The notes beneath the pieces were generated by a model, which worked only from the letters and a program-made list of their open reading frames with translations, was not told where the DNA came from and searched no databases. The position numbers were made by a program, and so were the translations under genes. Positions 18,050-26,759 of a stretch of DNA of 55,118 bases are shown piece by piece. Source of the stretch: Muribaculaceae bacterium (GTDB taxonomy: Bacteria; Bacteroidota; Bacteroidia; Bacteroidales; Muribaculaceae); NCBI GenBank assembly GCA_017559355.1, contig JAFYSL010000092.1, positions 1-55,118 on the forward strand. The letters are read 5' to 3'. Numbering within the stretch: position 1 is the stretch's first letter; each line of letters opens with the position of its first letter.

Positions 18050-20173
18050 TTATTTCAAAAGGCCGCGGTTGCGAAGGAGTGCTTCAGGGTTAGGTTCTTG
18101 ACCACGGAAGTTGATATATAATTTCATTGGGTCTTCGCTACCACCTGCTTCAAGCACGTTGATGCGGAATGCATCGGCAGTTGCTTTGTCAAATACACCT
18201 TTTTCTTTGAAAAGTTCGAAGCCGTCAGCGTCGAGAACTTCAGCCCAAAGATAAGTGTAGTAACCAGCAGCATAGCCGTCGCTACCGAAGATGTGTTTGA
18301 AGTATGTACTGCGATAACGGAATTGAACTTCTTCAGGCATGTTGAGTTCTTTTGCTACTTTTGCTTCAAATTCAGCAACATCTACATCGCTGTCAAAGTT
18401 TGTAGAGTTCCAATAGAGGTCAAGAAGTGCAGCACCAGCAAGTTCGGTAGTTGTGAAACCTTGGTTGTGAGTTGATGCATCTTGAAGTTTCTTGATGAGT
18501 TCAGCAGGCATCACTTCGCCAGTTTTGTAGTGGAATGCGTATGATTTGAGCAATTCAGGTTCGAGAGCCCAGTGTTCGTGAATTTGAGATGGAAGTTCTA
18601 CGAAGTCGCGGTCAACATTTGTACCTGCTTGTGAACGATATTGAGCGCGAGTCAACATGCCGTGAAGGCCATGACCAAATTCGTGGAATGTAGTTTCTAC
18701 CTCGTCGAGAGTGAGGAGTGATGGAGTTTCGGCAGTAGGTTTAGTGAAGTTACCTACGTTGTAGATGATAGGACGAACAGAGTTGCCGTTTTCATCGATG
18801 TAAGAGCCTTTGAATTCGCTCATCCAAGCACCTTGACGTTTTGATGCGCGTGGGAAGTAGTCGGTCATGAATACTGAAACATGGTTGCCTTCAGCATCAA
18901 GTACTTCGTAAACATTTACTTCAGGGTGATATTTAGGAGCGTTAGGGAGTTCACGGAATGTAACACCATAGAGGCGTTCAGCCATAGAGAAGATACCTTT
19001 CACTACGTTGTCAACAGCAAAGTATTGACGCACTTCGTCTTCGTCGAGAGCGTATTTCTTTTGACGTACTTTTTCTGCATAGTAATAGTAGTCCCAAGGA
19101 GCAATTTCAAAGTCAAAACCTTCCTCTTTTACTACCGATTGCATTTCAGCAACCTCTTCATCAACTTTCTTGATAGCTGGTTCCCAAATCTTTAAGAGAA
19201 GATCTTTTGCATTTTGAGGAGTTTTAGCCATTACTTTGTCGGTCATGTAAGCTGCGAAGTTGTCAAAGCCGAGCAATGCAGCTTTTTTAGTGCGAGCTTG
19301 CATGATTTTGTTGATAACAGGACGGTTGTCGTTTTCGCCTTCGGTAGCGAGGTTGATGTAACCTTCATACATGAGACGACGCAATTCGCGATTTTGAGCA
19401 TATTGCAACAATGGTAAGCGGCTTGGAGCGTGGAGAGTGAATACCCAACCTTCTTTACCGCGATTTTTAGCTTCTTCAGCTGCTACAGCGATGCTTGATG
19501 CAGGAAGACCACCAAGTTTGATAGAATCTTGAGGAGCAACAGCGAGTTCGAATGCGTTAGTTGCGTTCAAGAGGTTTTTGTTGAATTGAAGGTAAAGACC
19601 AGCGAGTTCGGTGTTGATTTCCTTCAATTCTTCTTTCTTTTCAGCATCGAGGAGCGCACCATTGCGAGTGAATGATTTGTATTTGTCTTCAATGAGACGA
19701 AGTTGTGCAGTAGTGTATTTGTGGTTAGCGCGATCATCATAAACAGCTTTGATGCGTTCAAAGAGTTTGTCATTCATTGAAATTTCATCGCTGTGTTTTG
19801 TTAAAAGTGGAGTGAATTCTTCGTCAACTTTTTGAAGCTCGTCAGAAGAGAGAGACTCGGTAAGAGCATAGAATACGTATGCTACTTTGTTGATGATTTC
19901 GCCAGAGTTGTCGAGAGCGAGGATAGTGTTTTCAAAAGTAGGAGCTTCTGAATTGTTGATGATAGCCTCGATTTCTTTGTTTTGTTCTGCGATACCAGCT
20001 TCTAATGCAGGTAGGTAATGCTCAACTTTGATTGAGTCAAATGGGGGAATCTCAAACTCGGTAGTGTACTCTGCCAAGAATGGATTGTCGCTTGTTTCTT
20101 GCATAGAGCATGACTGTGTTAATGCAGCTGTCATACATGCGCATGCTGCGAGGGTTAATAATTGTTTCTTCAT
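18050..20173 (-). CDS. dcp: M3-family metallopeptidase lipoprotein (peptidyl-dipeptidase Dcp-like)
   Basis: A 707-aa zinc peptidase that trims short peptides; Dcp relatives release C-terminal dipeptides. The signal ends in LTQSC with Cys22 as the probable lipidated residue, so it is likely attached to a membrane on the periplasmic side rather than cytosolic as in E. coli. The zinc site is HEFGH (His497, Glu498, His501), with Glu526 as third ligand in DFVELPSQ. The length and the substrate-loop residues near YTYLWAEVLDADGF fit the Dcp/oligopeptidase A group. It is the last gene of the operon with the EEP protein and two rhomboids. Codon bias suggests good expression. Confidence 0.92.
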   Translation of the reverse strand: MKKQLLTLAACACMTAALTQSCSMQETSDNPFLAEYTTEFEIPPFDSIKVEHYLPALEAGIAEQNKEIEAIINNSEAPTFENTILALDNSGEIINKVAYVFYALTESLSSDELQKVDEEFTPLLTKHSDEISMNDKLFERIKAVYDDRANHKYTTAQLRLIEDKYKSFTRNGALLDAEKKEELKEINTELAGLYLQFNKNLLNATNAFELAVAPQDSIKLGGLPASSIAVAAEEAKNRGKEGWVFTLHAPSRLPLLQYAQNRELRRLMYEGYINLATEGENDNRPVINKIMQARTKKAALLGFDNFAAYMTDKVMAKTPQNAKDLLLKIWEPAIKKVDEEVAEMQSVVKEEGFDFEIAPWDYYYYAEKVRQKKYALDEDEVRQYFAVDNVVKGIFSMAERLYGVTFRELPNAPKYHPEVNVYEVLDAEGNHVSVFMTDYFPRASKRQGAWMSEFKGSYIDENGNSVRPIIYNVGNFTKPTAETPSLLTLDEVETTFHEFGHGLHGMLTRAQYRSQAGTNVDRDFVELPSQIHEHWALEPELLKSYAFHYKTGEVMPAELIKKLQDASTHNQGFTTTELAGAALLDLYWNSTNFDSDVDVAEFEAKVAKELNMPEEVQFRYRSTYFKHIFGSDGYAAGYYTYLWAEVLDADGFELFKEKGVFDKATADAFRINVLEAGGSEDPMKLYINFRGQEPNPEALLRNRGLLK

Positions 20174-20222
20174 AATTTGAAATGTATTAATTGAATTATA
20201 AATATTTCATAGGTTTGAATAA

Positions 20223-21317
20223 TTAGTCGTTGTCCCAACTAAATCTAACGAATAGAGGGTAGTGATCGCTATATTTTACATTCCCACGAGAGAACGAAAC
20301 GGCTTCAATATCGCCTTTGTATAGCACATGGTCAATGCGGAAATTGATGTTGTTGCCGTGGTAGGTATTCATTGGTCCAAATCCACATTCGGTATATGCG
20401 TCGTCGAAGTCATCATCGGCAATTGTGTTGATGGCATAACAGCCTGGCACATCATTAAAATCTCCACATATTATGATGTTTTCATTTTCGATAGAGTGGA
20501 TATATTGACTAAGTTTGTTGGCTTGCAATGCACGCTTTTGTGCGGCATAAGAGATTTTCTTCATAATGTTCTTGAGCGAAGATATCTCTTTGGAATTGGT
20601 GCTGTTTACGATGTCGGAAATAGCATCGTTATATTGTTGCTTATCTTTGGCGGTGAGAGGAATTGATTTTAGATGCACATCAATGATGTCGATACTACTA
20701 CCATTGGGCATATCTACAACAAAGTGCGAGAAATATCCTTCTTTAAATATTTCTTTAACGGGATATTTTGAGAATATAGATTGCCCATGCTCTACGCCGA
20801 TTATGCGATAAGGGTATTGTTTTTTTATCTCGTTTACTTGCTTTTTATATACATTCCAGCGATGAATTGGTGATAGATATTCACATTCTTGAAGACACAC
20901 GATGTCGGCATCGGTTGTTGCGATATAATTGAGTGTTGCATTTGAATCTTCATCGGTATTGCTTTTGTCAAATCCTTTAAAGTTGTACGCATTATAACTC
21001 AATAGAGTGAATGTGTTGCTCCCATTATTGTTGTGTGAAGAGAATAAATTTAATGGGCATATTAGCAAAATAGATTCCCAGCATATCACTAACGCCATGA
21101 GTGGAATGAGTGAATATCGTTTTTTTACAAAAAATGATATTACAATCACAACTAGTGATGCGACAATCCAGTAGGGGAAGGTCATGCATAGCAGTGGAGC
21201 AATCTTTGAATCCATAGGATTGATATTGCCCGCATATGCCGTAGCAAGGGTTCCCAATGCCACAAGGATTGCAATGGCTAAAACTATAAATGATAATATT
21301 TGTTTGATTTTAGTCAT
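20223..21317 (-). CDS. membrane-anchored endonuclease/exonuclease/phosphatase family protein
   Basis: A 364-aa protein with three N-terminal membrane helices (about 8-29, 41-63, 68-88) and a C-terminal EEP domain. Catalytic motifs are LLSYNAYNF (Asn109), CLQECEYL (Glu144), ICGDFNDVPG and the terminal YSDHYPLFVRF. EEP enzymes are metal-dependent phosphodiesterases or phosphatases acting on nucleic acids, lipids or inositol phosphates; the substrate is not evident. An odd number of helices would place the domain opposite the N-terminus, probably periplasmic. It lies 12 bp after the second rhomboid gene, which suggests a membrane-related unit. Confidence 0.88.
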   Translation of the reverse strand: MTKIKQILSFIVLAIAILVALGTLATAYAGNINPMDSKIAPLLCMTFPYWIVASLVVIVISFFVKKRYSLIPLMALVICWESILLICPLNLFSSHNNNGSNTFTLLSYNAYNFKGFDKSNTDEDSNATLNYIATTDADIVCLQECEYLSPIHRWNVYKKQVNEIKKQYPYRIIGVEHGQSIFSKYPVKEIFKEGYFSHFVVDMPNGSSIDIIDVHLKSIPLTAKDKQQYNDAISDIVNSTNSKEISSLKNIMKKISYAAQKRALQANKLSQYIHSIENENIIICGDFNDVPGCYAINTIADDDFDDAYTECGFGPMNTYHGNNINFRIDHVLYKGDIEAVSFSRGNVKYSDHYPLFVRFSWDND

Positions 21318-21329
21318 GTTGTGGATTGG

Positions 21330-22259
21330 TTATTTTATGCGTTTGCTCACATCAAACAGGCGTTGTTTCTCTTCGCTTGTGAGAGCAGTGTAGCCCGATT
21401 TCTTTATTTTATCAAGAATCTTATCCAATTCTGCTTGATCTTGAGGTGAAGCCGAAGCTTTAGCTGAAGCGTTGTTATTGGTTGTTGATGTATTGGTTTG
21501 ATTCCATTTTTTAGCCTTTGGAACACTCTTCCTTGTGAATTTAGATAGCTTAAACTCTTTGATGGCAGTGTAGGTGTTGACAAAGAAATCAAGTAATTTG
21601 TTGAATGGTCGAGTGATGTCGGTGCCACGGCGTAACATAACTCCATATATTGCTCCAGCGATAGCTCCTCCAAAGTGAGCCATGTGACCACCCGAATTTT
21701 CGCCCGATAGCCCGAGGAAAAATATGGCAAGTGTGATAATGGCAATCCATTTTAATGAAATTTGACCAAAGAGGAATAGTCTTACCTTTTGTTCAGGGTT
21801 GAGGATGGCTGTAGCAATGACGATGGCAATGGCTGAAGCCGATGAACCGATGAGCCACCCGTGATGAGAGTCAAATGCTGGAAGGTAATTATATCCAAGC
21901 ATAAACACAATAGCTCCTAATAGACCTCCATAGATGTATAGAGCCAATAGTTGCTTTTGTGAGTTGAATTCAAGGAATAATCGTCCAAATCCGTATAACC
22001 ATAGCATATTAAATAATATATGTAGAACATCAAATTGTGCAAACATATATGTGATAATCGACCATGGTTGCTTTGCAAGAATAGCTAATGATGATGGACA
22101 TTCAAGGAATCGAATCCAACTATAGTCAGTCCCCATGAAAAAGGCTATGACGGCACCGATGCGTAGCACCAAGAAGATTGCAATGTTGATATATACAATC
22201 CTCAATAACCATGATGCTGATTTCCAACGAAGGGATATTTTATCAATAGTTGTTGTCAT
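21330..22259 (-). CDS. rhomboid family intramembrane serine protease with C-terminal tail
   Basis: A 309-aa protein with about six membrane helices and a cytosolic tail of about 90 residues. The nucleophile motif is GSSAS (probable Ser140), where Ala replaces the Gly that normally follows the serine; the catalytic His195 lies in MAHFGGAIAG. Rhomboids cut single-pass membrane proteins within the bilayer. The tail is Ser/Thr/Asn/Ala-rich and ends in a short helical segment (ELDKILDKIKKSGYTALTSE) that resembles the tail domain I recall as DUF6576. Its start overlaps the end of the first rhomboid gene by 17 bp, so the two are probably made together. Confidence 0.87.
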   Translation of the reverse strand: MTTTIDKISLRWKSASWLLRIVYINIAIFLVLRIGAVIAFFMGTDYSWIRFLECPSSLAILAKQPWSIITYMFAQFDVLHILFNMLWLYGFGRLFLEFNSQKQLLALYIYGGLLGAIVFMLGYNYLPAFDSHHGWLIGSSASAIAIVIATAILNPEQKVRLFLFGQISLKWIAIITLAIFFLGLSGENSGGHMAHFGGAIAGAIYGVMLRRGTDITRPFNKLLDFFVNTYTAIKEFKLSKFTRKSVPKAKKWNQTNTSTTNNNASAKASASPQDQAELDKILDKIKKSGYTALTSEEKQRLFDVSKRIK

Positions 22260-22986
22260 TTTTGCGAATTACTCCAGTTTTTATCCAGTATAGAATTAAT
22301 AAAAGTCCGAAAATCATACCTCCAAGGTGAGCAAAGTGAGCTACGCCTGATTGACTGTTGCCCAGCCCAAGAGTGAGTTCAAGTATTGCATACCCTATAA
22401 TCATCCATTTTGCTTTAATGGGATAGGGGATAAACATGAGGTAGATGGGGCGATTGGGAAAAAATACGCCAAACGCTAAAAGTATACCATATATTGACCC
22501 CGAAGCACCCACAGTGAGCATGCTATTAATGAGATGTGTATATGATGCATCGTGAATGAGATGATTGCGAATGGTTTCGGCCGACTCATTTACCATGGGC
22601 AGAATGCGATTGATGTTTTCTTGCAAAAGCATTTGAATGTCGACGTAGTATGCGATTTCTTGAATTATGCCAGCTCCTATGCCACATATAAGGTAGTATG
22701 TAATAAATCGTTTAGATCCAAACACGCTTTCGATAATCATGCCAAACATGAATAATGAGAACATGTTGAAGAAAAGATGTGTGAAATTACCATGCATGAA
22801 TTGGTAAGTCACAAGTTGTGTGGCAATGAAGTTGTCGGAGACAATATAATGAAGTGCACAATATTGCTCTAACGCTGTGCCAATTTGAGCTGGAAATAAA
22901 GTCGTAGCCAAAAATATAATTACATTAATAATAATGAGATTTTTGGTAACCGGAGGCATTTGACTAAATATAGAGTTGTTAAGCAT
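22243..22986 (-). CDS. rhomboid family intramembrane serine protease
   Basis: A 247-aa protein with about six membrane helices. Catalytic Ser162 is in the canonical GASGS motif and His220 in AHLGGMIFG; HGNFTHLFFNMFSLFMFG in the second helix region is the conserved His/Asn element. It is the first gene of the operon rhomboid, rhomboid, EEP protein, M3 peptidase. The start chosen gives MLNNSIFSQM; a later in-frame ATG (MPPVTKNL) is possible. Substrates are unknown; in other bacteria rhomboids act in quality control or on secreted-protein precursors. Confidence 0.9.
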   Translation of the reverse strand: MLNNSIFSQMPPVTKNLIIINVIIFLATTLFPAQIGTALEQYCALHYIVSDNFIATQLVTYQFMHGNFTHLFFNMFSLFMFGMIIESVFGSKRFITYYLICGIGAGIIQEIAYYVDIQMLLQENINRILPMVNESAETIRNHLIHDASYTHLINSMLTVGASGSIYGILLAFGVFFPNRPIYLMFIPYPIKAKWMIIGYAILELTLGLGNSQSGVAHFAHLGGMIFGLLLILYWIKTGVIRKNDNNY

Positions 22987-23072
22987 GCTAATCTTAATAG
23001 AATCAGAGATATAATAAATTTATTATGTTGCAAAATAAAAGAAATAACGCGTTAAATCTTTTATTATGACTA

Positions 23073-23080
23073 CAAATTTA
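23073..23080 (-). promoter_or_regulatory. candidate -7 box for the rhomboid operon
   Basis: On the minus strand TAAATTTG (23080-23073) fits the -7 consensus, but no TTTG lies 19-21 bases upstream. It sits about 87 bases before the first rhomboid gene, in the divergent gap shared with the HU gene. Confidence 0.35.
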
Positions 23081-23152
23081 GCGAAAAAAAGTTGATTTTT
23101 AGGACCGTAATACCCTTTTGGTGATTTTTGTGTGTTTTTTTTGCTATTTTTT

Positions 23153-23182
23153 TTTGTTTTTCAGAATTTTACACTATTTTTG
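23153..23182 (+). promoter_or_regulatory. Bacteroidetes-type promoter of the HU gene
   Basis: TTTG at 23153-23156 and TATTTTTG at 23175-23182 with an 18-base spacer fit the consensus, with a slightly short spacer. The leader would be about 38 nt. Confidence 0.72.
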
Positions 23183-23226
23183 CACGTACAATAATACCAT
23201 ACAAATCTAATTAACAATAAATTATT

Positions 23227-23499
23227 ATGAATAAAACAGAACTTATCAATGCAATTGCTGAAAAAGCAAACCTTTCAAAAGCTCAAGCTAAAAACGCGTT
23301 AGATGCAGCAATCGAAGCTATCGGTGGTGCTCTCGCTGCTAACGATAAAGTTGCTCTTCTTGGTTTCGGTACTTTCTCAGTAAAAGAAACTGCAGCTCGT
23401 ACAGGTATCAACCCACGTACTAAAGAAAAAATCGAAATCGCAGCAAGCAAATCAGTAAAATTCAAAGCTGGTGCTGAACTTAACGCAAAAGTAAAATAA
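23227..23499 (+). CDS. HU-family DNA-binding protein
   Basis: A 90-aa nucleoid protein that binds and bends DNA as a dimer. It has the helical start (MNKTELINAIAEKANLSKAQ), the GFGTFSV turn and the DNA-contacting arm with ARTGINPRTKE. The length and the GINPRTK arm are classic HU rather than IHF with a known site preference. It is monocistronic, with its own promoter and a strong terminator, and uses the codons of highly expressed genes. Confidence 0.95.
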   Translation: MNKTELINAIAEKANLSKAQAKNALDAAIEAIGGALAANDKVALLGFGTFSVKETAARTGINPRTKEKIEIAASKSVKFKAGAELNAKVK

Positions 23500-23521
23500 G
23501 AATTACCTTAATTACTTACAT

Positions 23522-23551
23522 AAAAAAGGATAGCATTTGCTATCCTTTTTT
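23522..23551 (+). terminator. terminator of the HU gene
   Basis: AAAAAAGGATAGCA pairs with TGCTATCCTTTTTT, ending in a T-run, 22 bases after the HU stop codon. The A-run on the left makes it potentially bidirectional. Confidence 0.9.
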
Positions 23552-23610
23552 GTTTTTGAAGATATTGATAGATTCTGTTTTTTAGGTAACATTTGTGGTA
23601 TTTAGATAAA

Positions 23611-23642
23611 ATGAAAAAGCCGGCAACACGAAGTTGTCGGCT
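23611..23642 (-). terminator. terminator of the rplM-rpsI-rpsB-tsf operon
   Basis: AGCCGGCAAC (23618-23627) pairs with GTTGTCGGCT (23633-23642; one G-U pair). On the minus strand it runs into TTTTTCATTTT. It lies about 31 bases after the tsf stop. Confidence 0.85.
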
Positions 23643-23673
23643 CTCTCTATGTTGAGATGTTATGACTACGAGA

Positions 23674-24669
23674 TTAGTCTACGTTAAGATTAACGCGTTT
23701 GAAAGAAACAACGCTCAATTCAGCGTCAACTGCTTTCAATGATTCGCGTACAGTCTTTTTGTCTTCGCTAGTAACATCGTCTTGGTTCAACAAGCAAACT
23801 TCTTTCAAGAATTTGCCGAGACGACCTTTAGCGATGTTTTGAATCATAGCCTCAGGGAGGTTAGCAGCTTTTTCTGCTGAAACTGTAGCGATGATTTCTT
23901 TAGCTTTAACGATGTCTTCTTCAGTAATCCAACCTTTAGCTTTATTGCTTTCCATGTGGTCTTCTGAATCAACGTGAGCAGGGTTGATACCAGCTTTTTT
24001 CAATGCTGCGTCAACTGCTTTTTGTACTTGTTCAGCTTTAGTTTTTTCGATTGCTACAGCGATTTCTTTTTCTTTCACTTCTTCTGAAACGTTGCATTCG
24101 TCAACTGCGATAGGATTCATTGCAGCAACTTGCATAGCTACGTTTTTGTAAACTTGTTCAGCGATGCCAGCTTTGTTGAATGCTACGAGAGTAGCGAGCT
24201 TGTTACCGAAGTGGTTGTAAGCAACTGTAGCAGGAGCTTCAACGTATTCAAATGCGCTGAGTTCCATTTTTTCACCAGTTTTACCTGACTCATCAACGAT
24301 GAGGTCAGCGATTTTTTGACCATTGATTTCGAGAGCTTTTACTTCGTCAAGGCTCTTAGCTTTAGCTTCAACAGCTGCAGCGAGGATTGATTTAGTAAGA
24401 GCAACGAAACCTGCGTTTTTAGCAACGAAGTCAGTTTCGCAGTTGAGAGCGAGAACTGCTGCATATTCGCCAACTGATTGAGCGAGAACGCAACCTTCAG
24501 CAGCGTTACGGTCTTCACGTTTAGCTGCAACAGCTTGACCTTTTTTGCGAAGGATTTCAATAGCTTTGTCCATGTCGTTTTCAGCTTCAGTCAAAGCTTT
24601 TTTGCAATCCATCATACCAGCACCTGTCATTTGACGAAGTTTGCTGATTTCTGCCATTGTAACTGCCAT
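23674..24669 (-). CDS. tsf: translation elongation factor Ts
   Basis: The guanine-nucleotide exchange factor for EF-Tu in the cytosol. The 331 aa start with the UBA-like domain and the conserved LRQMTGAGMMDCKKAL, followed by the core with CETDFVAKN. The family is usually about 280-330 aa. It follows rpsB by 38 bp, the conserved bacterial order, and ends the ribosomal operon just before a terminator. Confidence 0.96.
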   Translation of the reverse strand: MAVTMAEISKLRQMTGAGMMDCKKALTEAENDMDKAIEILRKKGQAVAAKREDRNAAEGCVLAQSVGEYAAVLALNCETDFVAKNAGFVALTKSILAAAVEAKAKSLDEVKALEINGQKIADLIVDESGKTGEKMELSAFEYVEAPATVAYNHFGNKLATLVAFNKAGIAEQVYKNVAMQVAAMNPIAVDECNVSEEVKEKEIAVAIEKTKAEQVQKAVDAALKKAGINPAHVDSEDHMESNKAKGWITEEDIVKAKEIIATVSAEKAANLPEAMIQNIAKGRLGKFLKEVCLLNQDDVTSEDKKTVRESLKAVDAELSVVSFKRVNLNVD

Positions 24670-24707
24670 ATCTGTGATATAGTTTAAGTCAATTAATAAT
24701 AAGTTAA

Positions 24708-25508
24708 TTAAGCTTCAGCTTCAGCTTCTTCTGTAGTTTTGCTGATGCGACGGCGTTGACGTTTTGGAGCAGCAGGAGCAGCTTCACCTTCGCCAGCAGC
24801 AACAGTGTCAACTTTTTCAGCTTTGCGTTCTTCGATACCTTCAGCCATTGCAGAGCATACAGTGTCGAGGATGATTTCGATTGATTTAGAAGCGTCGTCG
24901 TTAGCTGGGATAACGAAATCTACGTTTGAAGGATCAGAGTTAGTATCAACCATTGCAAATACAGGGATACCAAGACGATTTGCTTCAGCAACAGCGATGC
25001 GTTCTTTCAATACGTCTACTACGAAAAGAGCTGCTGGGAGACGGTTGAGGTCAGCGATTGAACCAAGAGTCTTTTCGAGTTTAGCGCGTTGACGAGTTAC
25101 TTGAAGTTTTTCGCGTTTTGAAAGGTTGTCAAAAGTACCATCTTTAATCATTTTGTCGATAGCAGTCATCTTTTTAACAGCCTTGCGGATAGTTGGGAAG
25201 TTGGTGAGCATACCACCTGGCCAACGTTCGATTACGTAGGGCATACCTACTGATGTTGCTTTATCAGCAATAACTTGCTTAGCTTGCTTTTTAGTAGCAA
25301 CGAAAAGCACTTTTTTGCCTGATTTAGCTATGCTCTTAAGAGCTGCAGCAGCTTCTTCAACTTTAGCTACAGTCTTGTAGAGGTCGATAATGTGGATACC
25401 ATTGCGCTCCATGAAAATGTAAGGAGCCATAGCAGGATTCCATTTTCTTTTAAGGTGACCGAAATGGCAACCTGCTTCGAGAAGTTGTTCAAATGTTGGA
25501 GTTGACAT
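24708..25508 (-). CDS. rpsB: 30S ribosomal protein S2
   Basis: A 266-aa S2 protein. I choose the ATG at 25508 so that it starts MSTPTFEQLLEAGCHFGH, the conserved S2 beginning; an in-frame ATG 42 bases upstream would add 14 residues not seen in the family. WNPAMAPYIFMERNGIHIIDL and ERWPGGMLTNFPT are typical. The C-terminus has an Ala/Glu-rich and basic tail (PKRQRRRISK). It lies between rpsI and tsf. Confidence 0.96.
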   Translation of the reverse strand: MSTPTFEQLLEAGCHFGHLKRKWNPAMAPYIFMERNGIHIIDLYKTVAKVEEAAAALKSIAKSGKKVLFVATKKQAKQVIADKATSVGMPYVIERWPGGMLTNFPTIRKAVKKMTAIDKMIKDGTFDNLSKREKLQVTRQRAKLEKTLGSIADLNRLPAALFVVDVLKERIAVAEANRLGIPVFAMVDTNSDPSNVDFVIPANDDASKSIEIILDTVCSAMAEGIEERKAEKVDTVAAGEGEAAPAAPKRQRRRISKTTEEAEAEA

Positions 25509-25631
25509 TTTTTTAATAATATTGTTTACGTTCTTAACAATTACAATCAATGAGTAGGGAACGTGTCCATCTCAAAGATTTAGATACTAAACACTTTATA
25601 ATATATTGGTGTGAATAACGCACCAAAAATA
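25509..25631 (-). promoter_or_regulatory. rpsI-rpsB intergenic region, possible S2 leader
   Basis: This 123-bp gap is long for a ribosomal operon. It can form a 6-bp stem (GGTGTG/CGCACC, 25608-25624) and a second stem (ACGTTC at 25528-25533 with GAACGT at 25559-25564). No good promoter was found. It may be an autoregulatory S2 leader or a processing site; this is inference from position and pairing. Confidence 0.4.
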
Positions 25632-26018
25632 TTAACGTTTTGAGAATTGGAAGCGTTTGCGAGCTTTTGGTTGACCTGGTTTTTTACGCTCTACAGAACG
25701 TGGGTCGCGAGTCATGAAGCCTTCTGCGCGCAATGCTGGTTTGTCTTCTGGGTTGATTTTTACAAGAGCACGAGCGATAGCAAGACGAAGTGCTTCAGCT
25801 TGTCCTTTGTAACCACCACCATCGAGGTTAACTTTGATGTCGTATTTTTCAACAACGTCAAGAGTTGCAAGAGGTTGTTTTACGATATATTGAAGTATAG
25901 AAGAAGGGAAGTATACTTCGAGGGGACGCTTGTTAATGGTGATAGTACCATTACCTTCTTTAACGATTACTCGTGCGATGGCTGCTTTACGGCGGCCTAC
26001 TGCGTTAACTGTTTCCAT
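25632..26018 (-). CDS. rpsI: 30S ribosomal protein S9
   Basis: A 128-aa S9 protein starting METVNAVGRRKAAIARV and ending in the invariant basic tail with KARKRFQFSKR, which reaches the P-site tRNA. It is 7 bp after rplM, the universal L13-S9 pairing. Confidence 0.97.
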   Translation of the reverse strand: METVNAVGRRKAAIARVIVKEGNGTITINKRPLEVYFPSSILQYIVKQPLATLDVVEKYDIKVNLDGGGYKGQAEALRLAIARALVKINPEDKPALRAEGFMTRDPRSVERKKPGQPKARKRFQFSKR

Positions 26019-26025
26019 ACTTCAA

Positions 26026-26505
26026 TTATTTAATTGTATTAATGTCAATAACTTTAGGGTTTTGAGCTGCATGAGGATGCTCAGGTCCGTTATACACGTG
26101 AAGGTTGCCGATAATGCGACGGCCAAGACGGTTTTTAGGAAGCATACCTTTCATCACTTGGAGATACAATGGGTGGTATCCAGGTTTGATGTGTTTGTTG
26201 AAAGACTTTTTGATAAGAATTTCAGGAGTAGCTTCGCGTTGACCACCAGGATAGCCAGTGTAACGGAGGTAAGTTTTGTCAGTCATCTTTTTGCCAGTAA
26301 GAACGATCTTTTCAGCATTGATGATGATTACATTGTCGCCACATTCTACGTTAGGAGAATATGAAGGTTTGTGCTTGCCGCGAAGAATTTTCGCAACTTT
26401 CGCGCAAAGACGACCAAGAACTTGGTCTGTTGCATCGATAACAACCCATTCGCGTTCTACGCTTTGAGCGTTAGGTGATACGGTTTTGTAACTTAAAGTA
26501 TCCAC
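26026..26505 (-). CDS. rplM: 50S ribosomal protein L13
   Basis: A 159-aa L13 protein with EWVVIDATDQVLGRLCAKVA, YTGYPGGQRE and VKGMLPKNRLGRR-like sequences typical of the family. The start is a GTG (26505-26503) giving MDTLSYKT, which is the usual Bacteroidales N-terminus; no in-frame ATG is nearby. It is the first gene of the rplM-rpsI-rpsB-tsf unit, behind a strong promoter and a structured leader. Confidence 0.95.
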   Translation of the reverse strand: MDTLSYKTVSPNAQSVEREWVVIDATDQVLGRLCAKVAKILRGKHKPSYSPNVECGDNVIIINAEKIVLTGKKMTDKTYLRYTGYPGGQREATPEILIKKSFNKHIKPGYHPLYLQVMKGMLPKNRLGRRIIGNLHVYNGPEHPHAAQNPKVIDINTIK

Positions 26506-26616
26506 GTTTAAATGTTTGATTAATAGTTAAATAAATTGACCACAGAAAAGCTGACGCTCGGCCAGAAGCATCAACAAATCGTTGTGTCGGGTTATTAATT
26601 GGACATAATCGGACTG
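26506..26616 (-). promoter_or_regulatory. candidate L13 ribosomal leader
   Basis: The leader between the promoter and rplM is about 110 nt. Its transcript can form a 7-bp stem TGATGCT/AGCGTCA (26573-26567 with 26558-26552; one G-U pair) with an 8-nt loop TCTGGCCG. Just upstream of it is a small hairpin CAAC/GTTG. Ribosomal operons often carry leaders that bind their own protein, so an autoregulatory L13 leader is a reasonable inference. Confidence 0.5.
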
Positions 26617-26648
26617 CAAAGATACGAATTTATTTGCTTATAATCAAT
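26617..26648 (-). promoter_or_regulatory. Bacteroidetes-type promoter of the rplM operon
   Basis: On the minus strand TATCTTTG (26624-26617) is preceded at 20 bases by ATTG (26648-26645), a close match to the consensus. Confidence 0.8.
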
Positions 26649-26690
26649 ATATTTAGAAAAAAAGTTGAAAAAAGTTCGGTCGAGAGATTG

Positions 26691-26721
26691 AAAAAAGGAG
26701 ATGCAATCTCTTTGCATCTCC
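26691..26721 (-). terminator. terminator of the fimbrial operon
   Basis: A perfect 10-bp stem GGAGATGCAA/TTGCATCTCC with a 5-nt loop runs into TTTTTTC on the minus strand. It lies 38 bases after the stop of the last fimbrial gene. Confidence 0.9.
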
Positions 26722-26759
26722 ATTAATTGTGTGTGGCGATATTGTTTTATTAATAATCG

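Noticed and set aside
25624-25631. Possible -7 box before rpsB
   Set aside because: There is no -33 match and it overlaps the rpsI stop region; rpsB is more likely read from the rplM promoter.
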